A stretch of DNA of 64,000 bases from positions 12,034,748 through 12,098,747 of the forward strand of contig JARWKL010000006.1 of the NCBI GenBank assembly GCA_029961685.1, written 5' to 3'. A model generated the notes under the pieces. The model was not told where the DNA came from. It saw only the letters and a list, made by a program, of their open reading frames with translations, and did no database searches. The DNA comes from Aristolochia californica (Eukaryota; Streptophyta; Magnoliopsida; Piperales; Aristolochiaceae). Shown piece after piece: positions 1 through 12,991 of this stretch; positions within the stretch are counted from its first letter, which is position 1, and the number at the start of each line of letters is the position of its first letter. A program made the translations under genes and the position numbers.

Positions 1-1708
1 TTTCTTTTAAAATTCCATGCTGTTAGGGTTGAACTAGTGGAATTTCCAAAATTTGGATTTCAAAACTTTTGTGTTCATTTGTGGTGTGTGAATAAATTTT
101 CTTTACTTACATTTTTAGTTGTTTTAAATTTTTTGCATATATAAACTCTAAAATTTTCATTTTTTTTGTGAGTTATTTGCCATTTTTATCTTTTTGTTTA
201 CGAGATAAAGGGAAAAGTGAAATCTCAGGTTTTGATTTAAACAAAAAGTATACATCTAAAATGGAAATGCACAAATGTTGAGAGAGATAATTCCAAAAAA
301 TGCCCGTAATTTTCAGGGATTGCAAACTCTTTCTTGTTTTTATATATTAGGTTTCACTATCGTCAGGAATACGGGGAGGAAGGGGGATTTTAACTGAGTC
401 TTGACTCCCTATCCATAGGTCATTTCTTACAAAAATATAGGCCGTTATGCATGATTGTCCAATAAATCACTTTGCAATCATCTATGATAGTTAGGTCAGG
501 TTATTTGTTAATGGTCAAAATAATGGCTTGTTTGACTCGTGTAAATATCCCACCGCACATTCACTTGAGAATTTAATGAGGTTTTGATCCTATAGGTAAT
601 TTGCGTCTTTAACTTGTTTCAAGCATGCATATCCATATTTCAAACATGTGTAGCATCAATAAGAAATATCTTTCTTTTAAAATTCCAAGCTATTAGGGTT
701 GAACTACTGGAATTTCCAAAACATAGATATCAAAACTTTTGAGTTCATTTGTGGTGTGTGAATAAATTTTCTTTATTTACATTTTTTGTTGTTTTAAATT
801 TTATGCATACCAAAACTCTAAATTTTTTATTTTGATGTGATCAATTTGCCTTTTAATCTCTTTGTTTACGAGGTAAAGGGAAAAGTAAAAACTCAGGTTT
901 TTATTTAAGAAAAAAGTACACATCTAAAATGGAAACGCACAAATGAAGAGAGTGATAATTCGAAAAATTGTCGAGTAATTTTTAGGGATTGCAAACTCTT
1001 TCTAGTTTTTATATATTAGGTGTCACAATCGTCAGGAAAAGGGGGAGGTGGGGCATTTTTACTTGAGTGTTAACTCTCAATCCATAAGTCATTTCTTACA
1101 AAAATATAGACCGTTACGAACGAATGACCGATAAATCACATAGCAATCATCTATGATTGTTAGGTTAGCTATTTTATAAACAACCAAAATAATGGCTTGT
1201 TTGACTCGAGTAAATATTCCACCATACGTTCACTTGAGAAATTAATGAGGTTTGGATCCCATTGGTCAATTGCATCTTTAACCTGTTTCAAGCATGGATA
1301 TCCATATTTAAAACGTGTAGGATCAATTAGAAATATCTTTCTTTTTAAATTCCAAGCTATTAGGGTTGAACAAGTGGAATTTCCCAAACTTGGATATCAA
1401 AACTTTTTTGTTCATTTGTGGTGTGAGAATAAATTTTATTTACTTACATTTATTGTTGTTTACAATTATTTTTGCTTACATAAAGTCTAAAATTTTCATT
1501 TTGTTGTGATCTATTTGCCTTTTTATCTATTTTTTTAGAAGATAAAGTGAACAGTGAAAACTCAGGTGTTGATTTAAGAAAAAAGTATATATCCAAAATG
1601 GAAATGCACAAATTTAGAGAGAGATATTTCCAAAAAGTGACTATAATTTTTTGGGATTGCAAAGTCTTTCTAGTTTTTATCTATTAGGTTTCGCAATCGT
1701 CGGGAAAA

Positions 1709-1727
1709 GGGGGAGGGGGGGGGGGGG
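1709..1727 (+). repeat. Expanded G-rich box (G5-A-G13)
   Basis: The common box reads 'aaaagggggaggcggggga'. Here the second part is an unbroken run of 13 G. Confidence 0.9.
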
Positions 1728-2324
1728 ATTTTTGAATGAGTGTTGACTCCCAATCCATAAGTCATTTCATACAAAAATATAGCCCCTTACACATGATTGA
1801 CCGATAAATCACTCTATAATCATCTATGATTGTTAGGTCAGCTATTTTGTTAATCGGCAAAATAATGGCTTGTTTGACTCGGGTAAATATCACACTGCAT
1901 GTTTGCTTGAGAATTAATGAGGTTTGAATCCCATTGGTCATTTGCACCTTTAACATGTTTCAAGCATCATATCCATATTTAAAACATGTGTAGGATCAGT
2001 TAGGAAACTCTTTCTTTTAAAATTCCAGGCTATTAGGGTTGAACCAGTGGAATTTCCCAACCTTGGATATCAATACTTTTGTGTTCATTTGTGGTGTGTG
2101 AATAAATTTTCTTTATTTACATTTGTTGTTGTTTTAAAATTTTTACTTACATAAAGTCTAAAATTTTCATTTTGTTGTGATCTATTTGTCTTTTTATCTC
2201 TTTGTTTATAAGATAAAGGGAAAAGTGAAAACTCAGGTTTTGATTTAAGAAAAAAGTATACATCCAAAATTAAAAAAAAAAATGTAGAGAGAGATAATTC
2301 CAAAAAGTGACCATAATTTTTAAG

Positions 2325-2368
2325 GATTGCAAACTCTTTCTAGTTTGTATATATTATGTTTCGCAATC
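2325..2368. repeat. Inverted repeat gattgcaaac / gtttcgcaatc
   Basis: Arms 'gattgcaaac' (2,325-2,334) and 'gtttcgcaatc' (2,358-2,368) pair with one bulged base, around a 23-bp T-rich loop. The pair recurs in most monomers. Copies with 'gattgtaaac' often carry 'tttcgtaatc', which keeps the pairing, for example near 6.3 and 7.65 kb. Confidence 0.7.
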
Positions 2369-2375
2369 GTCGGGA
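2359..2375 (+). promoter_or_regulatory. CENP-B-box-like 17-mer, common variant
   Basis: The sequence 'tttcgcaatcgtcggga' matches eight of nine fixed positions of the CENP-B box core, with C in place of the central A. The same 17-mer, or one with single changes at free positions, occurs at 1,689-1,705, 23,302-23,318 and 32,995-33,011, and near 7.0, 12.15, 18.63, 35.68, 37.59 and 62.6 kb. Many other copies have lost a CpG ('tttcacaatc', 'ttttgcaatc'). It overlaps the right arm of an inverted repeat. Confidence 0.5.
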
Positions 2376-5300
2376 AAAGGGGAAGACGGGGGATTTTTGA
2401 ATGAGTGTTGACTCGCAATCTATACGTCATTCCATAAAAAAATATAGTCTCTTACGCATGATTGATCGATAAATCACTGTAATCATCTATGATTGTTATG
2501 TTTGCTATTTTGTAAATGAGTAAAATAATTGCTTGTTTTACTTGGGTAAATATCCCACCGCACGTTCACTTGAGAATTAATGAGGTTTGGATTCCATAGG
2601 TCATTTGCATCGTTAACATGTTTCAAGCATGCATATCCCTGTTTAAAACATGTATAGGATCAATTATAAATATCTTTCTTTTAAAATTCCATGCTATTAG
2701 GGTTGAACCAGTGGAATTTCCCAAACTTGGATATCAATACTTTTGTGTTCATTTGTGGTGTGTGAATAAATTTTCTTTACTTACATTGGCTATTGTTTTA
2801 AACTTTTTGCTTACATAAAGTCTAAAATTTTCATTTTGTTGTGATCTATTTTACTTTTTATCTATTTGTTTACATGATAAAGGGAAATGTGAAAACTCAG
2901 GTTTTGATTTAAGAAAAAAGTATACATCCAAAATGGAAATGCACAAATATTGAGTGAGATAATTCCAAAAAGTGACCGTAATTTTTCAGGATAGCAAACT
3001 CTTTCTAGTTTTTATATATTAGCTTTCGCAGTCAATTGGAAAAGGGGAGGTGGGGGATTTTTAACTGAGTGTTTACTCCCAATCCATAAGTCATTTCATA
3101 CAAAAATATTACCCCTTACGCATGATTGACCGATAAATCTCTCTACAATCATCTATGATTGTTAGGTCAGCTATTTTCTAAATGGGCAAAATAATGGCTT
3201 GTTTGACTCGGGAAAATATCCCACCGCACGTTCACTTGACAATTTATTGAGGTTTTGATCCCATCGGTCATTTGCTTCTTTAACATGTTTCATGCATGCA
3301 TATCCATATTTAAAGGATGTTCAGGATCAATTAGAAATCTCTTTCTTATAAAATTCCAAGCTATTAGGGTTGAACTAGAGGAATTTCTCAAACGTGGATA
3401 TCAAAACTTTTGTCTTCATAGGTATTGTCTGAATAAATTTTCTTGACTTACAATTGTTGTTGTTTTAAATTTTTTGCAAATATAAACTCAAAATTTTTCA
3501 GTTTGTTGTGATCTATTTGCCAGTTTATCTCTTTGTTCACGACATAAAAGGAACAGTGAAAAGTCATGTTTTGATTCAAAAAAAAATATACATCTAATAT
3601 GGAAATGCACAAATGTAGAGAGAGATAATTCAAAAAGGACTCCATAATTTTTAGGGATTGCAAACTCTTTCTATTTTTTATATATTAGGCTTTGCAATCT
3701 TCAGGAAAAGGGGGAGGCGGGGGATTTTTAACTGAGTGTTGAATCCCAAAAAAATACCCCGTTACGCATTATTGACCGATAAATCAATTTATAACCATCT
3801 ATGATTGTTAGGTCAGCTTTTTTGTAAATGGGCAAAACAATGGCATGTTCAACTTGGGTAAATATCCCACACCACACTCAGTTGAGAATTTAATGAGGTT
3901 TAGATCCCATAGGTCATTTGCATCTTTAACATGTCTCAAGCATGCATATCCATATTTAAAACATGTGGAACATCAATTAGAAATCTCTTTCTTATAAATT
4001 TCAAAGCTATTAGGGTTGAACTAGTGGAATTTCCCAAACTTGGATATCAAATTTTTTTTTTCATTTGTGGTGTGTAAATAAATTTTCTTTACTTACATTT
4101 GTTTTTGTTTAAAAAATTTTCCATACATAAACTCTAAAATTTTCATTTTGTTGAGATCTATTTGTCTTTTTATCTTTTTGTTTACGAGATAAAGGCAAAA
4201 GTGAAAACTCAGGTTTTGATTTAAGAAAAAAGTATCCACTAAATTGGAAATGCACAAATGTTGAGATATATAATACTAAAAACTATCAGTAATTTTTAGG
4301 GATTGCAAAATCTTTCTAGTTTTTATATATTAGGTTTCGTAATCGGGGGAAAATGGGGAGGCGGGGGATTTTTAACTGAGTGTTGACTCCCAATCCATAA
4401 GTATTTTCTCACAAAAATATAGCCTATTACACATGATTGATGGATAAATCACTTTACAATCATTTATGATTGTTAGGTCAACTTTTTTGTCAACAGGCAA
4501 AATAATGTCTTGTTTGACTCATATCAATACCTCACCGCACGTTCACTTGAAAAATTTAATGTGGTTTGGATCCCATAGGTCATTTGCATATTTAAGATGT
4601 TTTAAGCAAGCATATCCATATTTAAAATGTGTAAAGGATCAATTAGAAATCTCTGCCTTATAAAATTCCAAACTATTAGGGTTGAACTAGAGGAATTTTC
4701 CAAACTTGGATATCAAAACTTTTGTGTTCATTTGTGGTGTGTGAATAAATTTTCTTTACTTACATTTCTTGTTGTTTAAATTTTTTCCATACATAAACTC
4801 TAAAATTTTCATTTTGTTGTGAGCTATTTTCCTTTTAACTCTTTGTTTACGAGATAAAGGGAAAAGGGAAAACTAAGTTTTTGATTTAAGAAAAAAGAAT
4901 ACATCTAAAATGGAAATGCACAAATGTAAAGAGAGATAATTATAAAAAGTGCCCGTAAATTTTAGGGATGGTAAAGTCTTTCTAGTTGTAATATATTAGG
5001 TCTCACCATCATCGGGAAAAGGGGGAGGAAGGGGATTTTTAACTGGGTGTTGACTCCCAATCCATAAGTCATTTCTTACAAAAATATAGCCCATTACGCA
5101 TGATTGACGGATAAATCACTTTACAATCATCGATGATTGTTAGGTCAGCTTTTTTTAAATAGGCAAAATAATGGCATGTTTGACTCGGGAAATGTCCCAT
5201 CGTATGTTCACTTGAGAATTAATGAGGTTTGGATCCCGTAGGTCATTTTCACCTTTAACATGTTTCAAGCATGCATATCCATATTTAAAACATGAGTAGG

Positions 5301-8300
5301 ATCATTTCAAAATCTCTTTCTTAAAAATTCTATGCTATTAGGGTTGGACTAGTGGAATTTTCAAAACTTGGATATAAAAACTTTTGTGTTCATTTGTGGT
5401 GTGCGAATAAATTTTATTTACTTACATTTGTTGTTGTTTTAAATTTTTTGCATACATAAACTCTAAAAGTTTCATTTTGTTGTGATCTATTTGGCTTTTT
5501 TATCTCTTTGTTTATGAGATAAAGAGAAAAGTAAAGACTCAAGTTTTGATTTAAGAAAAAATAATACATCAAAAATGGAAATTCACAAATCTGGAGAGAT
5601 ATAATTCCAAAAAGTGTTCATAATTTTTAGGGATTGTAACATCTTTTTAGTTTTTATATATTAGGATTCGTAATCGTCGGTAAAAGGGGGAGGTGGGGGA
5701 TTTTTAACTATGTGTTGGCTCCCAATCCATAAGTATTTTCTTAAAAAAATATAACATGTTACGCATGATTGACCGATAAATCACTTGACAATCATCTATG
5801 ATTGTTAGGTCAGGTTTTTTTGTCAATGGGCAAAATAATGGCTTGTTTGACTCATATAAATAACCCACCACACATTCATTTGAGAATTTAATGAGGTTAG
5901 GATCCCATAGGTCATTCGCATCTTTAACATGTTTCAAGCATGCATATACATATTTAAAACATGTGTAGAATCAATTTTAAATCTCTTTCTTATAAAATTT
6001 CAAACTATTAGGGTTGAACAAGTGATATTTCCCAAACTTGGATATCAGAACTTTTGTCTTCATTTGTGGTGTGTGAATAAATTTTTTTCTTACATTTTAT
6101 GTTGTTTTAAAATTTTTGCATACAAAAACTTTTTAATTTTCATTTTGTTGTGATCTATTTGCCTTTTTTATCTCTTTGTTTATGAGATAAAGGGAAAAGT
6201 GTAAACTCAGGTTTTGATTTAAGAAAAAAGTATACATCTAAATTTGAAATTCACAAATGTAAAGAGATATAATTCCAAAAAGTGTCCATAATTTTTAGGG
6301 ATTGTAAACTCTTTCTAGTTTGTATATATTAGGATTCGTAATCATCGACAAAAGGGGGAGGCGGGGGATTTTAAACTGTATGTTGACTTCCAATCCATAA
6401 GTATTTTCTTACAAAAATATAGCCCGTTACGCATGATTGACCGCGAAATCACTTGAGAATTATCAATGATTGTTAGGTCAGCTTTTTTTGTCAATGGGCA
6501 AAATAATGGCTTGTTTGACTCATGTAAATATCCGACCACATGTTCACTTGAGAATTTAGTGACGTTAGAATCCCATAGGTCATTCGCATCTTTAACAAGT
6601 TTCAAGCATGCATATCCATATTTAAAACATGTGTAGGACCAATTTGAAATCTCATTCTTATAAAATTCCAAGCTATTAAGCTTGAACTAGTGGAATTTCC
6701 AAACTTGGATAACAAAAGTTGTCTTCATTTTTGGTGTGTGAATAAATTTTCTTTACTTACATTTGTTATTGTTTTATACTTTTTCCATACATAAACTCTA
6801 AAATTTTCAATTTTTTGTGATCTATTTTCCTTTTTTATCTCTTTGTTTACGAGATAAAGGAAAAAGTGAAAACTCAGGTTTTGATTTAAGAAAAAAGTAT
6901 ACATCTAAAATGGAAATTCACAAATATAGAGAGATATAGTTCAAAAAAGTGCCTATAATTTTTAGGGATTGCAAACTCTTTCTAGTTTTTATATATTAGG
7001 TTTCGTAATCATCGGGAAAAGGGGGAGGCAGGGGTTTTTAACTGTGTGTTGACTCCCAATCCATAAGCATTTTCTTACAAAAATATAGCCTGTTACTCAT
7101 GATTGACAGAGAAATCACTTGAAAATCATCGATGATTGTTAGGTCAATTTTTTTGTCAATGGGCAAAATAATGGCTTGTTTGACTAAGGTAAATATCCCA
7201 CCGCACGTTCACTTGAGAATTTATTGAGGTTTGGATCCCATAGGTCATCACATATTTATCATGTTTCAAGCATGCATATCCATATTTAAAACAGGTGCAT
7301 GATCAATTAGAAATCTCTTTCTTATAAAATTCCAAGCTAATAAGGTTGAACTAGTAGAATTTCCCAAACTTGGATATTAAAACTTTTGTCTTCATTTGTT
7401 GTGTCTGAATAAATTTCCTTTCCTTACATTGGTTGTTCTTTTAAATTTTTTGCATACTTAAACTCTAAAATTTTCATTTTTTGTGATCTATTTGCTTTTT
7501 TTATCCCTTTGTTTACGAGATAAAGGGAAGAGTGAAAACTCAGGTTTGGATTTAACAAAAAAGTATACATCTAAAATGAAAATTCACAAATGTAGACAGA
7601 TATAATTCCAGGAAGTGTGATAATTTTTAGGGATTGTAAACTCTTTCTAGATTTTATATATTAGATTTCGTAAACGTCGGGAAAAGGGGGAGGCGAGGGA
7701 TTTTTAATTGTGTGTTGACTCCCAATCTATAAGTATTTTCTTACAAAAATATAGCCCGTTACGCATGATTGAACGATAAATCACTTGAAAATCATCTATG
7801 ATTGTTAGGTCATCTTTTTTGTCAATGGGCAAAATAATGGCTTGTTTGACTAGGGTAAATATCCCACCACACGTTCAATTGAGAATTTAATGAGGTTAGG
7901 ATCCCATAAGTCGTTCAAATCTTTAACATGTTTCAAGCATGTATATCCATATTTAAAACATGTGTAGGATGAATTTCAAATCTCATTCTTATAAAATTCT
8001 AAGCTATTAAGGTTGAAGTAGTGGAATTTCCAAAACTTGGATGACAAAAATTCTGTCTTCAATTGTGGTGTGTGAATAAATTTTCTTTACTTACATTTGT
8101 TATTGTTTAAACTTTTTCCATCCATAAACTGTAAAATTTTCATTTTGTTGTGATCTATTTGCCTTTTTTATCTGTTTGTTTACGAGATACAAGGAAAAGT
8201 GAAAACTCCGGTTTTGATTTAAAAAAAAAAACTATACATCAAAAATGGAAATTCAAAAATGTAGAGAGATATAATTCCAAAAAGTGTCCATAATTTTAAG

Positions 8301-9668
8301 CGATGTTGAACACTTCTAGATTTTATATATTAGGTTTCGTAATCGTCGAGAAAAGGGGGAGGGGTGTATTTTTAACAGAGTGTTGACTCCCAATCCATAA
8401 GTAGTTTTTTACAAAAATATTGGCCATTACGCATTATTGACCGATAAATCACATGACAATCATCTATGATTGTTAGGTTAGCTTTTTTTTCAATGGGCAA
8501 AATAATGGTTTGTTTGATTCAGGTAAATATCCCACCGCACGTTCACTTGAAAATTTAAAGTGGTTTGGATCCCATAGGTCATTTGCATCTTTAACATGTT
8601 TCAAGCATGCATATCCATATTTAAAACATGTGTAGGATCAATTAGCAATTTCTTTCTGATAAAATTCCAAGCTATTAGGGTTGAACTTGTGGAATTTCCA
8701 ATACATGGATATCAAAACGTTGGTGTTCATTTGTGCTGTGTGAATAAATTATCTTTACTTACATTTGTTGTTACTGTAAATTTTTTGCCTACATAAACCC
8801 TAGCATTTTCATTTTGTTGTGAGATATTTGGCGTTTTATATCTTTGTTTATGGGATAAAGGGAAAAGTAAAAGCTCAGGTTTTGATTTAAGAAGATAGTA
8901 TACATCTAAAATGGAATTGCACAAATGTAGAGATAGAAAATTCCAAAAACTGCCCGTAATTTTTAGGGATTGGAAACTCTTTTGAGTTTTTATATATTAG
9001 GTTTCATAATCGTAGGAAAAAGGGGAAGGCGAGGGATTTTTAACTGACTATAGACTCCCAATCCTTAAGTCATTTCTTACAAAAATGTAGCTCGTTACAC
9101 ATGATTGATCGATAAATCACTTTATAATCATCAATGATTGTTAGGTCAGCTTTTTTTTTTAATGGGGAAAATAATGGCTTCTTTGACTCATATAAATATT
9201 CCATCGCACATTCACTTTAGAATTTAATGAGGTTTGGATCCGATAGGTCATTCGCATCTTTAACATGTTTCAAGCATGCATATCCATATTTAAAACATGT
9301 GTAGGATCAATAAGAAATCTCTTTCTTATAAAATTCCAAGCTATTAGGGTTGAACTAGTGGAATTTCCCAAACTTGGATATTAAAACTTTCGTATTCATT
9401 TGTAGTGTCTGAGTAAATTTTCTTTACTTAGACCGGTTGTTCTTTTAAAATTTTTGCATATAAACTCTAAATTTTCATTTTTCTATCATCTATTTACTTT
9501 TTCTATCTCTTTGTTTACGACGTAAGGGGAAAAGTGAAAACTCAGGTTTTGATATAACAAAAAAATATACATCTAAAATGGAAATGTACTTATGTAGAGA
9601 GATATAATTCCAAAAAGTGTCAGTAATTTTTAGGGATTGTAAACTCTTTCTAGATTTTATATATTAGA

Positions 9669-9685
9669 ATTCGTAATAGTCGGGA
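9669..9685 (+). promoter_or_regulatory. CENP-B-box-like 17-mer, exact core match
   Basis: The sequence 'attcgtaatagtcggga' fits the mammalian CENP-B box core NTTCGNNNNANNCGGGN at all nine fixed positions. It lies just before the G-rich box of its monomer. Other monomers have C or T at the fixed A position. Binding by any CENP-B-like protein in this organism is unproven; one exact hit among about 100 near matches could be drift. Confidence 0.45.
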
Positions 9686-9714
9686 AAAGGAGGAGGCGGG
9701 GGATTTTTAACTGT

Positions 9715-9738
9715 GGGAGTCTTTGTGTGTTGACTCCC
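9715..9738. repeat. Hairpin made by a 12-bp insertion
   Basis: The sequence 'gggagtc' (9,715-9,721), ten bases, then 'gactccc' (9,732-9,738) forms a perfect 7-bp stem. The usual monomer has only the right arm, after 'aactgtgtgtt'. The extra bases make this the longest unit (679 bp). Confidence 0.8.
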
Positions 9739-11275
9739 AATCCATAAGTATTTTCTTACAAAAATGTAGCCCGTTACGTGTGATTGAACGATAAATCACT
9801 TGACAATCATCTATGAGTGTTTGGTCAGCTTTTTTTGTTAATGGGCATAATAATGGCTTGTTTGACTCAAGTAAATATCCCACTACACGTTTACTTGAGA
9901 ATTTAATGAGGTTAGGATCCCATAGATCATTCGCATCTTTAACATGTTTCAACCATGCATATCTTTATTTAAAACATGTGTAGGATCAATTTCGAATCTC
10001 ATTCTTATTAAATTCCAAGAAATTAGGGTTTAACTAGTGGAATTTCCCAAACTTGGATAACAAAACTTTTGTCTTCAATTGTGGTGTGTGAATAAATTTT
10101 CTTTAATTACATGTGTTATTGTTTTAAACTTTTTCCATACATCAACACTAAAATTTTCATTTTCTTGTGATCTTTTTGCCATTTTTATCTCTTTGTTTAC
10201 GAGATAAAGGGCAAAGTGAAAACTTAGGTTTTGATTTAAGAGAAAAGTATACATCTAAAATGGAAATTCACAAATGTAGAGAGATATAATCCCAAAAAGT
10301 GTCCATAATTTTTAGGGATTTTTAAAACTTTCTAGTTTTTATATATTAGGTTTCGTAATCGTCGAGAAAAGGGGGAGGGGGGGATTTTTAACTGAGTGTT
10401 GATTCCCAATCCATAAGTATTTTCTTACAAAAATATAGCCCGTTATGCATTATTGACCGATAAATCACTTGACAATCATCTATGATTTTAAGGCTAGCTT
10501 TTTTGTCAATGGGCAAAATAATGGTTTGTTTGATTCAGGTAAATATCCCACTGCACGTTCACTTGAAAATTTAATGTGGTTTGGATCCCATAGGTCATTT
10601 GCATCTTTAACATGTTTCAAGCATGCATATCCATATTTAAAACATGTGTAGGACCCATTAGCAATCTCTTTCAGATAAAATTCCAAGCTATTAGGTTGAA
10701 CTTGTGGAATTTCCAATACATGAATATCAAAACGTTGGTATTCATTTGTGCCGTGTGAATAAATTTTATTTACTTAAATTTGTTGTTGTTTTAAATTTTT
10801 TGCATACATAAAATCTACAATTTTCATTTTGTTGTGATCCATTTGCCTTTTCATATCTTTGTTAACGAGATAAAGGGAAAAGTGAAAACTCAATTTTTGA
10901 TTTAAGAACAAAGTATACATCTAAAATGAAAAGGCACAAATGTAGAGAGAGATAATTCTAAAAAGTGCCCGTAATTTTTAGGGATTGGAAACTCTTTCAA
11001 GTTTTTATATATTAGGTTTCATAATTGTAGGGAAAGGAGGAGGCAGGGGATTTTTAACTGAAGGTAGACTCCCAATCCTTAAGTCATTTCTTACTAAAAT
11101 GTAGCTCGTTACACATGATTGACTGATAAATCACTTTACAATCATCAATGATTGTTAGGTCAGCTTTTTTTTTAATGGGCAAAATAATGGCTTCTTTGAC
11201 TCGTGTAAATATCCAACCGCACGTTCACTTTAGAACTTAATGAGGTTTGAATCTGATAGATCTTCCGCATCTTTA

Positions 11276-12991
11276 AGTTTTTTGTGTTAAGTTTTTTGCA
11301 TTTATAAAATCTAAAATTTTCATTTTGTTGTGATCTATTTGCCTTTTTATAACTTTGTTTACGAGATAAAGGGAAAAGTGAAAACTGAAGTTTTGATTTA
11401 AGAAGAAAGTATACATCTAAAATGGAAATGCACGAATGTAGAGAGGGATAATTCCAAAAAGTGCCCATAATTTTTAGGGATTGGAAACTCTTTCGAGTTG
11501 TTATATATAATATTTCACAATCCTTGAGAAAATGGGGAGGCAGGGGAATTTTAACTAAGTGTTGACTCCCAATCCATAAATCATTTCTTACAAAAATATA
11601 GCTTGTTACACATGTTTGAGCGATAAATAACTTTACAATCATCTATGTTTGTGAGGTCAACTTTTTTTAAATGGGCAAAATAATGGCTTGTTTGACTCTG
11701 GTAAATATCCCACCTCACGTTCACTTGAGAATTAATGAGGTTTGGATCCCATAGGTCATTTGCATCTTTAACATGTTTCAAGCCTGCAAATCCATATTTA
11801 AAACATGTCTAGGATCAATTACTAGTGAAATTTTCAAAACTTGGATATCAAAACTTTTGTGTTCATTTGTGGGGTCTGAATAAATTTTCTTTACTTACAT
11901 TTGTTGTTTTTTTAAATTTTTTGCATACATAAACTCTAAAAATTTTATTTTTTGTTGTGATCTATTTGCCTTTTTATGTCTTTGTTTACAAGATAAAGGG
12001 AAAAGTGAAAACTCAAGTTTTGATTTAAGAAGAAAGTATACATCTAAAATGGAAATGCACGACTGTAGAGAGAGATAATTCCAAAAAGTGCTCGTAATAT
12101 TTAGGGATTGGAAACTCTTTCGAGTTTTTATCTATAATGTTTCGCAATCATCGGGAAAATGGGGAGGCAGGGGAATTTTTACTAAGTGTTGACTCCCAAT
12201 CCATAAATCATTTCTTACAAAAATATAGCTCATTACACATTTTTGAGCGATAAATAACTTTACAATCATCTATGATTGCAAGGTTAGCTTTTTTAAATGG
12301 GAAAAATAATGGATTGTTTGACTCCAGTAAATATCCCACCGTACGTTCAGTTGAGAATTAATGAGGTTTGGATCCCATAGGTCATTTGCATCTTTAACAT
12401 GTTTCAAGCATTCATATCCATATCTAAAACATGTCTAGGATCAATTACTAGTGGAATTTTCAAAACTTGGATATCAAAACTTTTGTGTTCATTTGTGGGG
12501 CCTGAATAAATTTTCTTTACTTACATAAGTTGTTGTTTCAAATTTTTTGCATACATAAACTCTAAAATTTATATTTTTTTGTGATCTATTTGCCTTTTTA
12601 ATCTCTTTGTTTACGAGATAAAGGGAAAAGTGAAAACTCGGGTTTTGATTTAAGAAAAAAGCATACATCTAAAATGGAAATTCACAAAAGTAGAGAGATA
12701 TAATTCCAAGAAGTGTCCGTAATTTTTTAGGGATTGTAAAGTCTTTCTAGTTTTTATATATTAACTTTGTGTTGACTCCCAATCGATAAGTATTTTCTTA
12801 CAAAAATATAGCCTATTACGCATGATAGATTGATAAATCACTTGACAATCATCTATGATTGTTAGGTCAGGTTTTTTTGTCAATGGGCAAAATAATGGCT
12901 AGTTTGACTCAGGTAAATATCCCACAATAGTTCACTTGAGAATTGAATGAGGTTAGGATTCTATTGGTCATTTGCATCTTTAACTTGTTTC
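11276..12991 (+). repeat. Array segment 3: truncated unit and two shortened monomers
   Basis: At about 11,276 the sequence passes from 'cgcatctttaa' directly to the T-rich part near 'ttttttgcattt', so one unit lost about 175 bp including its marker. The next starts are 11780 (626 bp) and 12406 (586 bp). Both lack the same 42 bp between 'aggatcaatt' and 'actagtg' (junctions 11,820/11,821 and 12,446/12,447, exactly 626 bp apart), so one is a tandem copy of the other. The second also lost about 40 bp near 12,763, including its G-rich box. Confidence 0.9.

Larger units (their letters stand above)
1..7267 (+). repeat. Array segment 1: partial unit plus ten monomers
   Basis: The window opens inside a monomer (1-620). 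Monomer starts are 621, 1290, 1962, 2625, 3292, 3938, 4604, 5267, 5936 and 6604. All spacings are 663-672 except 3292-3938 (646), which lacks about 20 bp near 3,745, where 'gttgaatccc' runs almost directly into the segment before 'ccgttacgca'. From 5.9 kb the monomers share the variant 'gaggttaggatccc', linking them to the next segment. A run of 13 G follows 'ggggga' at 1,715-1,727. No gene is seen. Confidence 0.95.
7268..11275 (+). repeat. Array segment 2: six monomers with a three-monomer period
   Basis: Monomer starts are 7268, 7935, 8603, 9272, 9951 and 10619. The units at 7935 and 8603 resemble those at 9951 and 10619 (both pairs offset by 2,016 bp) more than their neighbours. Shared rare variants include 'tttgtttgattcaggtaaat' (8.5 and 10.5 kb) and 'aatggcttctttgactc' (9.17 and 11.18 kb). 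The unit at 9272 is 679 bp long because of a 12-bp hairpin-forming insertion near 9,715. Parts of this segment recur at 57.5-59.1 kb. Confidence 0.92.

Noticed and set aside
6342..6671. Minus-strand reading frames of 60-110 codons ending in the G-rich box
   Set aside because: Mirror frames of the same repeat, broken in most monomers; they overlap the + strand frame, and nothing suggests coding constraint.
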